46,527 nt of DNA from Muribaculaceae bacterium (GTDB lineage Bacteria; Bacteroidota; Bacteroidia; Bacteroidales; Muribaculaceae), in NCBI GenBank assembly GCA_009775125.1, contig VSPD01000019.1, forward strand, positions 1 to 46,527. The letters run 5' to 3'. How positions within the stretch are numbered: position 1 is the stretch's first letter; each line of letters opens with the position of its first letter. This document shows, in pieces, positions 30,930 to 40,177 of this stretch. The notes under the pieces were generated by a model. That model saw only the letters and a program-made list of their open reading frames with translations. It made no database searches and had not been told where the DNA came from. A program made the translations under genes and the position numbers.

Positions 30930-32039
30930 ATGAAAAAAATTAGATTATCTATAATAACCATAGCATCGGTTGCTCTGTGTGCGTGTACTGCAACCAATAA
31001 ACCCGAAAACAACGGAGAAAACATCATCCTTGATTCTGCAAGTTTGCAGGAAGAATGGCGTCTTGATTCTTATCGCATAGACTGCGAGTCAAAGCAATTT
31101 GATGTCACATCAAGTTACAAACTGTCGTTCAATGAGCCGGACAATACATTCAGTCTTTCCACCGACTGCAACATGATTAACGGTGAGTTTGGAATCGCTG
31201 ACGATACCATTCGATTCAAAAACATGCTTGTCACCGAGATGGCTTGTGACAATATGATTGTGGAGCAGAACATGCTGCGTCTTCTCAACGACTCCACAGC
31301 CTATGCAATTTGCCATGGCGATACACTGACATTCACAGCTCCATATATAGGCTCTGCCATATTTATTAAACGAGAAGATACGCATTTATCTTCTGACGCA
31401 AAGTCTTTTATCGGAGAATATACCGACCAAAAAGATGGCTCAACACTTCAGATAAGGAAAGACACCAATTCCGGGCCAAGCATACATATCAGCCTGTTCA
31501 GGCTCACTGATATTGATAATGGAATTGGCACAATCTCTGATAATACAATGACATTCACGGCGACCGATGCGGCTGGCAATCCGATAAAGGGCACGATTAC
31601 TCTTGACGGCGACACAGCCACGGTGGTTTTCACCCACTCTACCTGGGGGTATCTCCCTGCCGGCTCCACCTTTCACTTCAAGCGGGATACTCAATCAATG
31701 ACTGACGAGCGATCCTCTTTTGTCGGCACATCATACTCCGGAGGAGGTAATGGAGGAGGTCTGGCAATCGATTTGACCATAACCTTTATGGCCGACAGTA
31801 TTTGTGAGTGCATTTCAAACTTCTATCAGGCCTTTCCCAATCCGGTAAAAGTCAAAGGCACTTATTTGATTCATAACGGCATTGTGGAAGTAACATGCCG
31901 CCCCGAAGGGTTTGAAGACAATCCTATTAACTGGCGTTTTTCAATAAAAAATAACGGCAACGAACTGAGTTTCAATAATTATGATAAAAGCGAAGAGGGG
32001 TCAATGGGCACCGGCTGGTTAATTCTCAAAAAGAAATAA
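30930..32039 (+). CDS. META-domain lipoprotein
   Basis: A 369-aa lipoprotein. The signal peptide ends in a lipobox with Cys 19 (ALCAC). Residues about 35-150 resemble the META/HslJ domain (EEWRLDSYRID.., LSTDCNMINGEF, MACDNMIVEQNMLRLLND). The remaining 220 residues hold two beta-rich repeats, each closing with a phrase like FHFKRDT or WLILKKK, perhaps further lipocalin-like units. META proteins are linked to heat or antibiotic stress in some bacteria. It lies last in a stress-flavoured operon. Confidence 0.8.
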   Translation: MKKIRLSIITIASVALCACTATNKPENNGENIILDSASLQEEWRLDSYRIDCESKQFDVTSSYKLSFNEPDNTFSLSTDCNMINGEFGIADDTIRFKNMLVTEMACDNMIVEQNMLRLLNDSTAYAICHGDTLTFTAPYIGSAIFIKREDTHLSSDAKSFIGEYTDQKDGSTLQIRKDTNSGPSIHISLFRLTDIDNGIGTISDNTMTFTATDAAGNPIKGTITLDGDTATVVFTHSTWGYLPAGSTFHFKRDTQSMTDERSSFVGTSYSGGGNGGGLAIDLTITFMADSICECISNFYQAFPNPVKVKGTYLIHNGIVEVTCRPEGFEDNPINWRFSIKNNGNELSFNNYDKSEEGSMGTGWLILKKK

Positions 32040-32134
32040 CTCACGTCAAAGCTGACATTTGATGCAATAACCGTGAAACTATCTGCTGAAAAATGATTGA
32101 AAACGATTATAGATAATATCCACAGATTTCTTTT

Positions 32135-33508
32135 TCAATTGTCTGTCCCTTCGGGGTGTTTTGGTTTGGTGCGTCCTATCAGATAACAGACCGCGATTAT
32201 TGTCAATGTCATTAGTTCAGATACAGGTATTGCCAACCACAAGCCGGGTATCCCTATTATTTCAGGCAGGATAATGAATCCGGGTATCATTAAGATGATT
32301 CCTCTGAACAACATGTATATTATGGAACGTACAGCGCGTTCACAGCTCTGGTAGTATCCAATAAATGTGATATTAAGTGCAAATGGCAATGCACATAACC
32401 CCAGCAGCGGCAATCCCACCTTTGCAATCCCATAGGCATGTTCCGAGGAATCGAGGAATATACCTGTCAGGATTCCCGAACCACCCCACATCACCAAGGA
32501 TATTGCCAATCCGCATAAGATAGCGGCCACCAATGCCACATTCAATGCCTGACGCACACGTTCTGTGAGTCCGGCACCATAATTGTAACTGATAATAGGT
32601 TGGGAAGCCTGCGCCACGGCATTGCTTATGGAGAATATGAGTGGGAACAGATAGCAACCGACACTGAATGCGGCCACACCGTCTTCACCCAGAAATGATA
32701 AAAACATGTAATTGCCTGTAACCATCATTACACCCATTGCAAGTTCGGCGATGAAAGTGGCGAAGCCGATTTTAGCCATGTATCCGGTGTTTCTGACAAA
32801 TAGCTTGAGAGACTTAACAGAGAGGCGGAGAGGGTAGAATTTCAATTTGTCGGAGAAAAACAGGAAATAAGCCACAACCATAATTCCGGCGACTATACAG
32901 GAGATTGAAGTAGCCATAGATGCACCTTTTATTCCCAATCCAAGAGGATAAACCATATACCAGTCAAGAAAAATATTGAAGACCGCCCCCACAATCTGCA
33001 CACTCATTGCATAACGGGGAGAACCGTCAAGCCTGATAAGCATCATGCCGGCAGATTGCATATAAAAGAACATGAGTCCGGGGAGCAACCATAGCAGGTA
33101 ATCGGTGGCAAGATCTTCAAGAAGAGGACTGCAACCGAGCAGATACAGCAGCGGACGGGTGAACAGCAATGAACACAGGATGACCGCTCCGAATATGATG
33201 GCTCCGGCAATATATGCCTGGGTCATTATGATTCTTGCGGCCTTCACGTTCCCTTCCGCCATGCGTATGCCACCGATTACAGAAGCACCTATACCGAACA
33301 TCAACCCGATACCTGTACATATCAGGAAGATTGGTGCCACGATATTGACGGCGGCAAGGGCGTTGCTGCCCACGCCGTGTCCGACAAACATACCGTCGCA
33401 GATGCAAAGCACTGAATTGAAGAACATGCCTATCAAAGTCGGGAAAAACATAGCCATGAAGAGCGGTCTTATTTTTCCGTTTCCGAAATCAAGTTTATCT
33501 CTTTCCAT
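32135..33508 (-). CDS. MATE family efflux transporter
   Basis: A 457-aa inner membrane protein with about 12 membrane segments in two homologous halves, as in the multidrug and toxin extrusion family (PF01554). The opening KIRPLFMAMFFPTLIGMFFNS and LDGSPRYAMSVQIVGAVFNIFLDW match the NorM/DinF-like group. It is divergent from an AraC regulator 138 bp away, which may control it. A TAACTTTG box is at 33529-33536 on its strand. The TTATT-rich gap to the lipoprotein gene holds no gene. Confidence 0.93.
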   Translation of the reverse strand: MERDKLDFGNGKIRPLFMAMFFPTLIGMFFNSVLCICDGMFVGHGVGSNALAAVNIVAPIFLICTGIGLMFGIGASVIGGIRMAEGNVKAARIIMTQAYIAGAIIFGAVILCSLLFTRPLLYLLGCSPLLEDLATDYLLWLLPGLMFFYMQSAGMMLIRLDGSPRYAMSVQIVGAVFNIFLDWYMVYPLGLGIKGASMATSISCIVAGIMVVAYFLFFSDKLKFYPLRLSVKSLKLFVRNTGYMAKIGFATFIAELAMGVMMVTGNYMFLSFLGEDGVAAFSVGCYLFPLIFSISNAVAQASQPIISYNYGAGLTERVRQALNVALVAAILCGLAISLVMWGGSGILTGIFLDSSEHAYGIAKVGLPLLGLCALPFALNITFIGYYQSCERAVRSIIYMLFRGIILMIPGFIILPEIIGIPGLWLAIPVSELMTLTIIAVCYLIGRTKPKHPEGTDN

Positions 33509-33599
33509 ACAGATGATATTTGAGAGTGCAAAGTTACAGCCAATTCAAAAATTGTAAATGGTATAAATCTGCACAATCCGGGTACTTTTTATAACTATA

Positions 33600-33631
33600 T
33601 TTGTTTTCACACCCAATCATGCATAACTTTG
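33600..33631 (+). promoter_or_regulatory. Promoter of the AraC regulator
   Basis: TTTG (33600-33603), a 20-nt spacer and TAACTTTG (33624-33631). The expected start is about 9 nt before ATG 33647, so the message is nearly leaderless. Confidence 0.75.
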
Positions 33632-33646
33632 CAGTAAGAACATGAT

Positions 33647-34522
33647 ATGATGAAAGAAAAAATACCATCAGAGAGAGTCCCGCACTTTCATGTCGGTGCA
33701 ATAGATGCGAACAGCTGGGAAGTGAAGCGGATGCTTCCGGTGGATGGCTGTATTATATTGTTTTGCGAACGTGGAGAGATGGAAATCACGAGCAAATCCA
33801 GCCGATGTGTCATGCACACCGGAGATATGGCATTCATTGTATTCGACATAGTAACTGTTCTGACCAGGATGTCGGACGATTTTCTGGCAAAATTCATCTC
33901 CGTTGACTTTGACACCGCTCAGGATTTATTCTTCCTCATCACCTCCAACCGGTTTTGGGAGTACATTTACTCATCACCGGTTTTTACGTTGGATCGAGAT
34001 GCGCGTGAAATGGCAAAACGCTGGTTCGCTTCAGTTGAATGGCTTTATGCCAAATGTTCTGAGGACACCGCTGAAAAGGTGATGCGTAATGAGGTGGAGA
34101 ATTTCATGATGATAATATCTGAATTTGCGGAATCCCATTTCGGTACGCTCGGAACCAATCACACGAAAAACAGGGCATGGCTGATTGCCAGTATTTTTCT
34201 TGGGTTGCTCAACCGATACCATACCAGTCACCATGACGTGGCTTTCTACGCAAAGAGTCTCAATATATCGTCCAATTACCTGAATATAATATCCAAACGG
34301 ATTTTAGGTGTTTCTGCAAAGGAACAGATAAACATCCAATTAGGCCTCGTGATAAAAATGCTGCTTGATACAACTGAGCTGACCGTGAAGGAAATCGCGG
34401 AAAGACTTCATTACGATGATCCATCATATCTATGCCGTATATTCAGGAAGCAGACCGGACTATCTCCCATACAATACAGGAATAAAGCCCAACACTTGGC
34501 CTGTAACATGAATGTTCATTGA
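33647..34522 (+). CDS. AraC family transcriptional regulator
   Basis: A 291-aa regulator with an N-terminal cupin-like sensor (about 20-160) and a C-terminal pair of helix-turn-helix motifs: NISSNYLNIISKRILG and VKEIAERLHYDDPSYLCRIFRKQTGLSP, ending with the usual YRNKA. It is divergently transcribed from the MATE exporter and so is its likely regulator. The downstream 228-bp gap is AT-rich with no strong signal. Confidence 0.92.
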   Translation: MMKEKIPSERVPHFHVGAIDANSWEVKRMLPVDGCIILFCERGEMEITSKSSRCVMHTGDMAFIVFDIVTVLTRMSDDFLAKFISVDFDTAQDLFFLITSNRFWEYIYSSPVFTLDRDAREMAKRWFASVEWLYAKCSEDTAEKVMRNEVENFMMIISEFAESHFGTLGTNHTKNRAWLIASIFLGLLNRYHTSHHDVAFYAKSLNISSNYLNIISKRILGVSAKEQINIQLGLVIKMLLDTTELTVKEIAERLHYDDPSYLCRIFRKQTGLSPIQYRNKAQHLACNMNVH

Positions 34523-34690
34523 TATTCTGATATGGGTTCATTTATGCCATCTTTTGGGAATAAAAATTAGCGATAATATTATTACGAACCAATTATGCGT
34601 TCCGAATAAATGACATTTATGTCAATTTTGGGGAATAATACTTTTTAAAATACCCCTGAAGTATTACCATATTTCACTGTTTTTGGGGGT

Positions 34691-34744
34691 TCAGGCGGCG
34701 ATTTTGTCGGCAATATCCTCGGAGGATGGTTTGATGTAGTCCAT
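34691..34744 (-). other. 17-codon open frame after the S41 protease gene
   Basis: Directly after the protease stop, ATG 34744 opens MDYIKPSSEDIADKIAA and then a stop. The sequence reads like the beginning of a real protein. It may be a remnant or a genuine tiny peptide; support is weak. Confidence 0.2.
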
Positions 34745-34750
34745 GAAGGT

Positions 34751-35758
34751 TTATTCGGTGACGGCGGCGATGGCGCGGTCGAGCATGGTGTCGGTGCCGG
34801 AGAGGGCGGCCACGGGGTCGAGGTCGACGGCGTAGCCGTCGGTGGGCTCGATGCCGGATTCGGTGGGCCGGCCTTGCGCGTCGAGGATAGAGACTGTGGA
34901 GAGGCGAAGAACCCAGCCGCGGGGAAGGTCGAACTGCACGGGCATGCCGGAGCCGCCGCCGGTGCGCGCGCCCACGATTTTTACTCCGGGGAGGTAGCGC
35001 ATGATCGACACGAAATTGTTGGCCGCCGAGAATGTGGAGCGGTTGGTGAGGATGGCCACGGGTTTGTTCCAGCGCAGGCAGTTTGCTCCGGCAGGCTCAT
35101 AGTAGTAGGGCCAAGGCTCGGAGAAATCGTCGTGCCCGGGGCCTGTCTTGTGCACCATGTAGCCAACGAGGGTGCGCTCGGAGAGGAAGCGCCGGATAAA
35201 GTCCTCGGCATTGGTAAGGCTTCCGCCGCCGTTGTCGCGTATGTCGATAATAAGTCCGGAGCAGAGCCAAAAGTCGGACAGTATATTGTTGATGTTGCCG
35301 TCGCCGAGGCCCGATTCAAACGACGACCAGCGTATGTAGCCCACGTTCTGAGGGAGGATGCCGTAGATTACGGGGCCGAGCTGCCGGTAGTTGAACCCAA
35401 GGTAATATTGCTCGACGAGGCGCGCGTCGAAGTTCTGAGGATATTTGCTCCACCAGTCGCGGTAGTAGGATGTGGCGAATCCCGACGAAAGGTTCACGTG
35501 GCCGTCGCGGAGTTCGGAAAGCATTCCGGCGCAGGCGTCGAAGAGATTGTCCGACGACATGCCGTTGTAGACGCGCGAGCGGTAGCGGGAGCCTGTCTCG
35601 CGCCAGTCGATGTCTTTTTCCTTGAAAAAGCAGTAGTGCTCGTCGACAATGGTCCACACGGCGTCGAAAGTGCCTTCGGCGTTGTTGTCGAATTCCTCGA
35701 TATGGTGGCACGAGCACAAGGCTATGGCGAAAAATATGGCAGAAAGAATATTTTTCAT
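34751..35758 (-). CDS. S41 family peptidase, lipoprotein
   Basis: A 335-aa protein with a lipobox (ALCSC, Cys 17), so it is anchored in an envelope membrane. It has the tail-specific protease fold: a helical N-terminal part, VGYIRWSSF, LIIDIRDNGGGS, and the catalytic region VAILTNRSTFSAANNFVSIMR, followed by VGARTGGGSG and GIEPTD. There is no evident PDZ domain, unlike CtpA. Its substrate is unknown. It starts 1 nt after the stop of the DUF3316 gene, so the two form an operon. Confidence 0.88.
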   Translation of the reverse strand: MKNILSAIFFAIALCSCHHIEEFDNNAEGTFDAVWTIVDEHYCFFKEKDIDWRETGSRYRSRVYNGMSSDNLFDACAGMLSELRDGHVNLSSGFATSYYRDWWSKYPQNFDARLVEQYYLGFNYRQLGPVIYGILPQNVGYIRWSSFESGLGDGNINNILSDFWLCSGLIIDIRDNGGGSLTNAEDFIRRFLSERTLVGYMVHKTGPGHDDFSEPWPYYYEPAGANCLRWNKPVAILTNRSTFSAANNFVSIMRYLPGVKIVGARTGGGSGMPVQFDLPRGWVLRLSTVSILDAQGRPTESGIEPTDGYAVDLDPVAALSGTDTMLDRAIAAVTE

Positions 35759-35759
35759 A

Positions 35760-36662
35760 TCAGTATGCGGAGATTATGCGGGAGGCCGTTACTGCATCGG
35801 AGCCGGGACGGAGCGATATCCAGTCGGTGGTGATGCCAATAGAGAGGGCGTGTGTCACATTGCGGGTGACAAGATTGGAGGCCTTGGTGGAGAGTATATA
35901 GTTATGGTAGGCGAGGCGCAGGGATGTGGCGCCAAAATGGAGGTCGACCGAGGCGAGATTGTCGAGTGAGAAATACGAGCCCCACCAGGCGGGATGCACC
36001 AGCCCGGAACGGTAGCCGAGATAAATCTGATAGTAGAGCTCGCCGTAGTCGGGAGAGAAGAACACGCCGCCTACGGGGAGCATGGCCGAATAGCGGGCCG
36101 TGAGCGGAATGCCTAAAAGGCTGCCGCGCCATTGGGCGAAGGCCGAGGCGTCGACGGTGACGGCGGCGCGTGCCGAGGCCGGATTGTTGCCCGAACGGTC
36201 GATATAGAGCACTCCGGCGTCGATGTCGAGAGCCGGGCCGATGCCGGCGGAGAAGCCTGCGGGAAGCGTCCAGCGTCGCATCATGCCCCATGAGGCGTCG
36301 ATGCCGGCGTTGTAGAGCGTGATGGTTTTGGCCGGATTTTTAGTGAAATCGACGGAAGCGCCGAGGCGCAGCTGCATCACCCAGCGTTCGGGGTCGAAGC
36401 GCATGGCTTGCAGGCGCGAGTAGGAGAGTCCGGCGTGGATGCCGGAGTAGTGCATGGGCGAGAGGTAGGTGTCGGCAATGTGAGCCGAACCTATCTCTAC
36501 GGTGTAGGTTGAGCTCACGGGGCGAAGCGGCTCGGAGGCAATGCACGATGCACTTATCAATGCACAATGCACAATGCACAATGCACGATTAGTCAATGCA
36601 CGATGCACGATGCACAATGCACGATTAATTAAACACGATATTTTTTTAGCCATAAATTCCAT
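35760..36662 (-). CDS. DUF3316 family protein with repeat-encoded signal peptide
   Basis: A 300-aa secreted or outer membrane protein, beta-rich throughout with alternating strands like a small barrel, matching DUF3316 of Bacteroidales (start of mature part SSTYTVEIGSAHIADTYLSP). The N-terminal 43 residues are odd: the stretch NRALCIVHRALT then NRALCIVHCALI is encoded by heptanucleotide repeats (TGCACAA/TGCACGA on the plus strand). It still has hydrophobic character and may work as a signal peptide. Start could be ATG 36662 or 36653 (MAKKIS). Followed by the S41 protease gene. Confidence 0.7.
   Translation of the reverse strand: MEFMAKKISCLINRALCIVHRALTNRALCIVHCALISASCIASEPLRPVSSTYTVEIGSAHIADTYLSPMHYSGIHAGLSYSRLQAMRFDPERWVMQLRLGASVDFTKNPAKTITLYNAGIDASWGMMRRWTLPAGFSAGIGPALDIDAGVLYIDRSGNNPASARAAVTVDASAFAQWRGSLLGIPLTARYSAMLPVGGVFFSPDYGELYYQIYLGYRSGLVHPAWWGSYFSLDNLASVDLHFGATSLRLAYHNYILSTKASNLVTRNVTHALSIGITTDWISLRPGSDAVTASRIISAY
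36542..36624. repeat. Heptanucleotide repeat tract inside the DUF3316 gene
   Basis: Four tandem 7-mers at 36561-36588 and four at 36597-36624, each TGCACAA or TGCACGA, separated by TTAGTCAA, with further units at 36542-36555. A 7-bp unit is not a multiple of three, so unit gain or loss would shift the frame. Confidence 0.9.
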
Positions 36663-36672
36663 CCATTAAAAA

Positions 36673-36693
36673 TTGTGCATTGTGCATCGTGCA
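36673..36693. repeat. Inverted heptamer run between DUF3316 and parC
   Basis: Three units of TTGTGCA/TCGTGCA in the orientation opposite to the coding tract, placed immediately after the parC stop and upstream of the DUF3316 start. They can pair with the coding repeats in the mRNA. Confidence 0.8.
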
Positions 36694-39378
36694 TTAGAAT
36701 AACCGTTGTTGGCCGTTGATTTCATCGCGCACTTCCTCGTCGGATTTTTCCTCGGGAGCTATGTCGTCGGTGTCGGGCGCGATGGGCTCGGGGGCGTCGG
36801 CCGGAGTTTCGGTCGGGAGCGGACGCGGCTCTATTTCCTCGACGGAGCCAAGGGCGAAGGTGGTGAGACGTTTGCCTCGGGCCTTATACGATTTCACGCC
36901 GATATAGTCGGTGGCGTCGATAATGACAGGCTCGCGGAAATCGTCGGGGGCGGCAAAAGAGACGCGGAAACGCGCTCCGGGAGTGTCGCTGAGCAATATG
37001 AGCGATGATTTTTCGTTCTCGCCGAGGTAGCGCAGATGGCGTGTCGAGGGTTCGAATTCAAAACGCTTGATGTAAGGGTATTTCTGGTCGGCGTCGTTGA
37101 GTATGGCGGTCCACACCACGCCGGGGCGGAATTTCTCGATGCGGAGGATATTGTCCTCGTAGTGGTTGGTGGCGTCGAATGTCGAGGTGTAATATTCGCC
37201 GTTTTTGAGGATTACGAGCACAAGGTCGTCGCCCTGAAACTCTCCAAGGAAGTTGCCGCGGCCCTCGTAGTTGAGACGGAGCACGTCGGGGTCGAACCAC
37301 ACGTTGCGTCCTCCCAGGGTGCTCGAGCCCTTCTCTTTGAGGGCGAACCGGTGCACCTCGTTTTTGGTCACGAGGTTGCCGAGGCTCTGCTTGCCCTTGA
37401 TGGCGAGGTTGGCGAAGTCGATGTCGATTTGCAGGGTCTTGATGCGCTGCTTGGGCTTGAGGGTTACTTTCACCACTTCGGCCTCGCCGTTGGGGTTGGC
37501 CGAGAACCAGCATATGCGCGTGCCGGGCTGGCCGGGGGTGAGGTTATATTTGCGGTCGCGCGTGATGCCGGTCACGGCGAAGCGTTTCATGTAGTAGAAG
37601 CCGCCGCGGCCGTTCTGGTATATCACATTATATATAGTGCGCGTGTCGTTGCGCTTGAATACGTTTACGTAGAGCACATTCTTGCCTATCGACAGTTTTT
37701 CCTGCACCTTCACCACCTTGTAGCGGCCGTCTTTGTAGAAAATGATTATATCGTCGATCATCGAGCAGTTGCACACAAACTCGTCTTTTTTGAGCCCTGT
37801 GCCGATGAAGCCCTCCTCGCGGTTGATGTAAAGTTTTTCGTTGGCCTCGGCCACATTCGCGGCCTCGATAGAGTCGAAACCGCGTATCACGGTGCGGCGC
37901 GGATGGTCGGCGCCGTATTTCTTTTGCAGGGCGAGATACCAGTCGATGGTGTATTCGGTGAGTCGGTCGAGGTGGCCGAGCGTCTCGGCAATGTCGTCGC
38001 CGAGGCGGGCTATGGCGCGGTCGGCGTCGTCGACGTTGAAGCGCAGGATGCGCTTCATCTTTATTTCGAGAAGGCGCAAAATGTCGTCGGTCGTCACCTC
38101 CCGGATAAGCGACGGGGCAAACGGCTCGAGACGCCGGGCTATGTGGGCCACGGCCTCGTCGTTGGATTTGGCCTGTTCGTATTCGGCATCCTTGTAGATG
38201 CGGCTTTCGATGAAGATGCGTTCGAGCGAGGCAAAGAAAAGCTGCTCGCGCAGTTCGGCGAGGCGTATTTCAAGCTCGCATTTGAGGATATGGCGCGTGA
38301 GGTCGGCGCTGTGGCGCAACACGTCGCTCACCCCGAGGAAATGAGGCTTGTCGTCGGAGATTACGCAGCAGTTGGGCGAGATTGACACTTCGCAGTCGGT
38401 GAAGGCATAGAGGGCGTCGATGGTTTTGTCCGACGAAGTGCCCGGCACGAGGCTCACCATGATGCGGGCCGAGTCGGAAGTGAGGTCGTCGATTTTGCGT
38501 ATTTTGATTTTACCGTTGTCGATGGCCTTCAATATCGAGTCGATGAGCGAGCCGGAAGTCTGGCCGAAGGGCAGTTCGGTGATGGCGAGAGTCTTGTTGT
38601 CGATTTTCTCGATTTTGGCGCGGACCTTTACAGAGCCGCCGCGTTCGCCGTCGTTATAGCGCGACACGTCGACAAATCCGCCGGTCTCGAAGTCGGGGTA
38701 GAGCGTGAATTCCTCGCCGCGAAGGTAGGCCACGGCGGCGTCGATGAGCTCGTTGAAATTGTGCGGAAGGATTTTCGACGACAAACCCACGGCAATACCC
38801 TCGGCGCCCTGGGCCAGCAGAAGCGGGAACTTGGCCGGAAGCGTCACCGGCTCGCGGTTGCGTCCGTCGTACGACGGAGTCCATTGCGTCACCTTGGGAT
38901 TGAAAAGCACGTCGAGGGCGAAATGCGAGAGCTTGGCCTCGATGTATCGGCCGGCGGCGGCTCGTGCCCCGGTGAGGATGTCGCCCCAGTTGCCCTGCGT
39001 GGTCACCAGCAGGTCTTTTTGCCCGAGCTGCACCAGCGCGTCGTTGATGGAAGCGTCGCCGTGAGGGTGATACTGCATGGTCTGGCCCACGATGTTGGCC
39101 ACTTTGATAAACCGGCCGTCGTGCATCGTGCGCATAGTGTGGAGTATGCGGCGTTGCACAGGTTTAAGGCCGTCGTCGATATGCGGCACGGCGCGTTCGA
39201 GAATCACATACGAGGCATAGTCGAGAAACCACGACTGGAACATTCCGCGCAGCTGGCGGCGCGTGTGCTCGTCGAGGCTGTCGGAATACGGTTTTACAAA
39301 ATCGGCGGAATAGCCGCCGGCGGCCGGGGAGTCGGCCGTGCTCTCGTCGTCAAACTGGTCTTCGGTATAATCGCTCAT
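36694..39378 (-). CDS. parC: DNA topoisomerase IV subunit A
   Basis: An 894-aa type IIA topoisomerase subunit that cuts and passes DNA to separate replicated chromosomes. The 5Y-CAP domain is clear: GLKPVQRRILHTM, ANIVGQTMQYHPHGDASINDAL and the active-site tyrosine in AAAGRYIEAKLS. The C-terminal beta-pinwheel region follows, and the last 60 residues are acidic and low-complexity. I chose ATG 39378 (MSDYTEDQFDD) because an in-frame ATG at 39468 adds a poor hydrophobic tail upstream of the TAACTTTG box at 39412-39419. parE is not in the window. DNA gyrase A is an alternative, but the acidic tail and layout favour the Bacteroidales ParC. Confidence 0.9.
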   Translation of the reverse strand: MSDYTEDQFDDESTADSPAAGGYSADFVKPYSDSLDEHTRRQLRGMFQSWFLDYASYVILERAVPHIDDGLKPVQRRILHTMRTMHDGRFIKVANIVGQTMQYHPHGDASINDALVQLGQKDLLVTTQGNWGDILTGARAAAGRYIEAKLSHFALDVLFNPKVTQWTPSYDGRNREPVTLPAKFPLLLAQGAEGIAVGLSSKILPHNFNELIDAAVAYLRGEEFTLYPDFETGGFVDVSRYNDGERGGSVKVRAKIEKIDNKTLAITELPFGQTSGSLIDSILKAIDNGKIKIRKIDDLTSDSARIMVSLVPGTSSDKTIDALYAFTDCEVSISPNCCVISDDKPHFLGVSDVLRHSADLTRHILKCELEIRLAELREQLFFASLERIFIESRIYKDAEYEQAKSNDEAVAHIARRLEPFAPSLIREVTTDDILRLLEIKMKRILRFNVDDADRAIARLGDDIAETLGHLDRLTEYTIDWYLALQKKYGADHPRRTVIRGFDSIEAANVAEANEKLYINREEGFIGTGLKKDEFVCNCSMIDDIIIFYKDGRYKVVKVQEKLSIGKNVLYVNVFKRNDTRTIYNVIYQNGRGGFYYMKRFAVTGITRDRKYNLTPGQPGTRICWFSANPNGEAEVVKVTLKPKQRIKTLQIDIDFANLAIKGKQSLGNLVTKNEVHRFALKEKGSSTLGGRNVWFDPDVLRLNYEGRGNFLGEFQGDDLVLVILKNGEYYTSTFDATNHYEDNILRIEKFRPGVVWTAILNDADQKYPYIKRFEFEPSTRHLRYLGENEKSSLILLSDTPGARFRVSFAAPDDFREPVIIDATDYIGVKSYKARGKRLTTFALGSVEEIEPRPLPTETPADAPEPIAPDTDDIAPEEKSDEEVRDEINGQQRLF

Positions 39379-39411
39379 CGGGGGTATTATTTTAGCAGGA
39401 AAGAATTCCCA

Positions 39412-39419
39412 CAAAGTTA
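39412..39419 (-). promoter_or_regulatory. -7 box of parC
   Basis: Minus strand TAACTTTG, 33 nt before ATG 39378; no clear -33 box. Confidence 0.55.
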
Positions 39420-39517
39420 GCAAAAAAAAATGAAACACGCATCCGCCCGATTGTAAAACCCGAAACATTTCCGTAAATTTGGAGTTAAGAATTAATTAAT
39501 TTGTGCAAAACCTTTAA

Positions 39518-39742
39518 AATTTCAAGGCGCTTGTCCCCGAATTCGGCAATGGTTTCAACGTTACGAACTTGAAATTTATGCGGCTGTTTTACTTGCGTAT
39601 TCAGAAAAGTGAGACGCTGTCTCACCAATTGAGTTGGTCGCATTATGTAGAAATACTGAAAGTGAACGATGAAATGGCCATGCGCTACTATCTGCGCGAA
39701 TGTTGCGATTGCAACTGGAGTACACGTCAACTTGAACGCTAA
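39518..39742 (+). pseudogene. Remnant of a third DUF1016 (YhcG) gene
   Basis: The plus strand encodes a recognisable piece of the DUF1016 N-terminal domain: ALVPEFGNGFNVTNLKFMRLFYL, read here as ALVPEFGNGFNV and TNLKFMRLFYL, then LSHQLSWSHYVEILKVNDEMAMRYY and NWSTRQLER before a stop. Upstream the frame is closed at 39515 and no nuclease domain follows. It is therefore a decayed fragment of about 74 codons. With the copies at 11.4 and 14.7 kb this makes three traces of the family in the window. Confidence 0.75.
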
Positions 39743-39780
39743 AATTACATATATATCTGATAGGCAAAGCGATACGGAGT

Positions 39781-40017
39781 AGCCACGGTGAAGCCGTGAC
39801 TCCTTGGTTAACCCCGTATGGAGGCGCAGCCGACATGCGGGGTTGGGAAAAGTAAAACAATCGCGGTATTGGAGCGGAGCCTGCCGGAGCGTTCGATGAT
39901 GCCAAATATGACACGAGGCACAGCTTCGCAGTGCTTATTTATTGCCATAACCGACCGGGCATGTCGGCATTCTGCCTCCATACCCGGTTATCCAAGGAGT
40001 CACGGCTTTGCCGTGGC
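39781..40017. repeat. Long imperfect inverted repeat
   Basis: Arms 39781-39846 and 39953-40017 match when one is reversed: AGCCACGG.GAAGCCGTGACTCCTTGG, then TATGGAGGC and CGACATGC. The 106-nt centre contains a TGGAGCGGAGC stretch. No coding potential was seen between the YhcG remnant and the MFS gene. The unit resembles intergenic mosaic repeats rather than a transposon, as no transposase is present. Confidence 0.65.
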
Positions 40018-40111
40018 CGCCATTCGTACCTTGCATTTATAATTAAGGTCTTTAATGGCCTTAAAAATGACTTAAAATGTTTGAAAAGTTTCGGTTTTGA
40101 AGAAAAATGAT

Positions 40112-40119
40112 TACTTTTG
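40112..40119 (+). promoter_or_regulatory. -7 box of the MFS transporter gene
   Basis: TACTTTTG fits TAnnTTTG, 58 nt before ATG 40178; the -33 region is weak. Confidence 0.45.
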
Positions 40120-40177
40120 CGAATTATTCGTAAAAAAATTAAACAATCTTATCACATACGCTTAAAAATTACCGCTT

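Noticed and set aside
36542..36693. Possible CRISPR-like array
   Set aside because: Units are 7 bp with no spacers of regular length and no cas genes are near.
37036..38385. A 449-codon open frame antisense to parC
   Set aside because: The parC frame has the topoisomerase active site; this frame has no recognisable domain.
39485..39730. An 81-codon minus-strand frame
   Set aside because: It is the antisense of the YhcG remnant, whose plus-strand frame has clear DUF1016 phrases.
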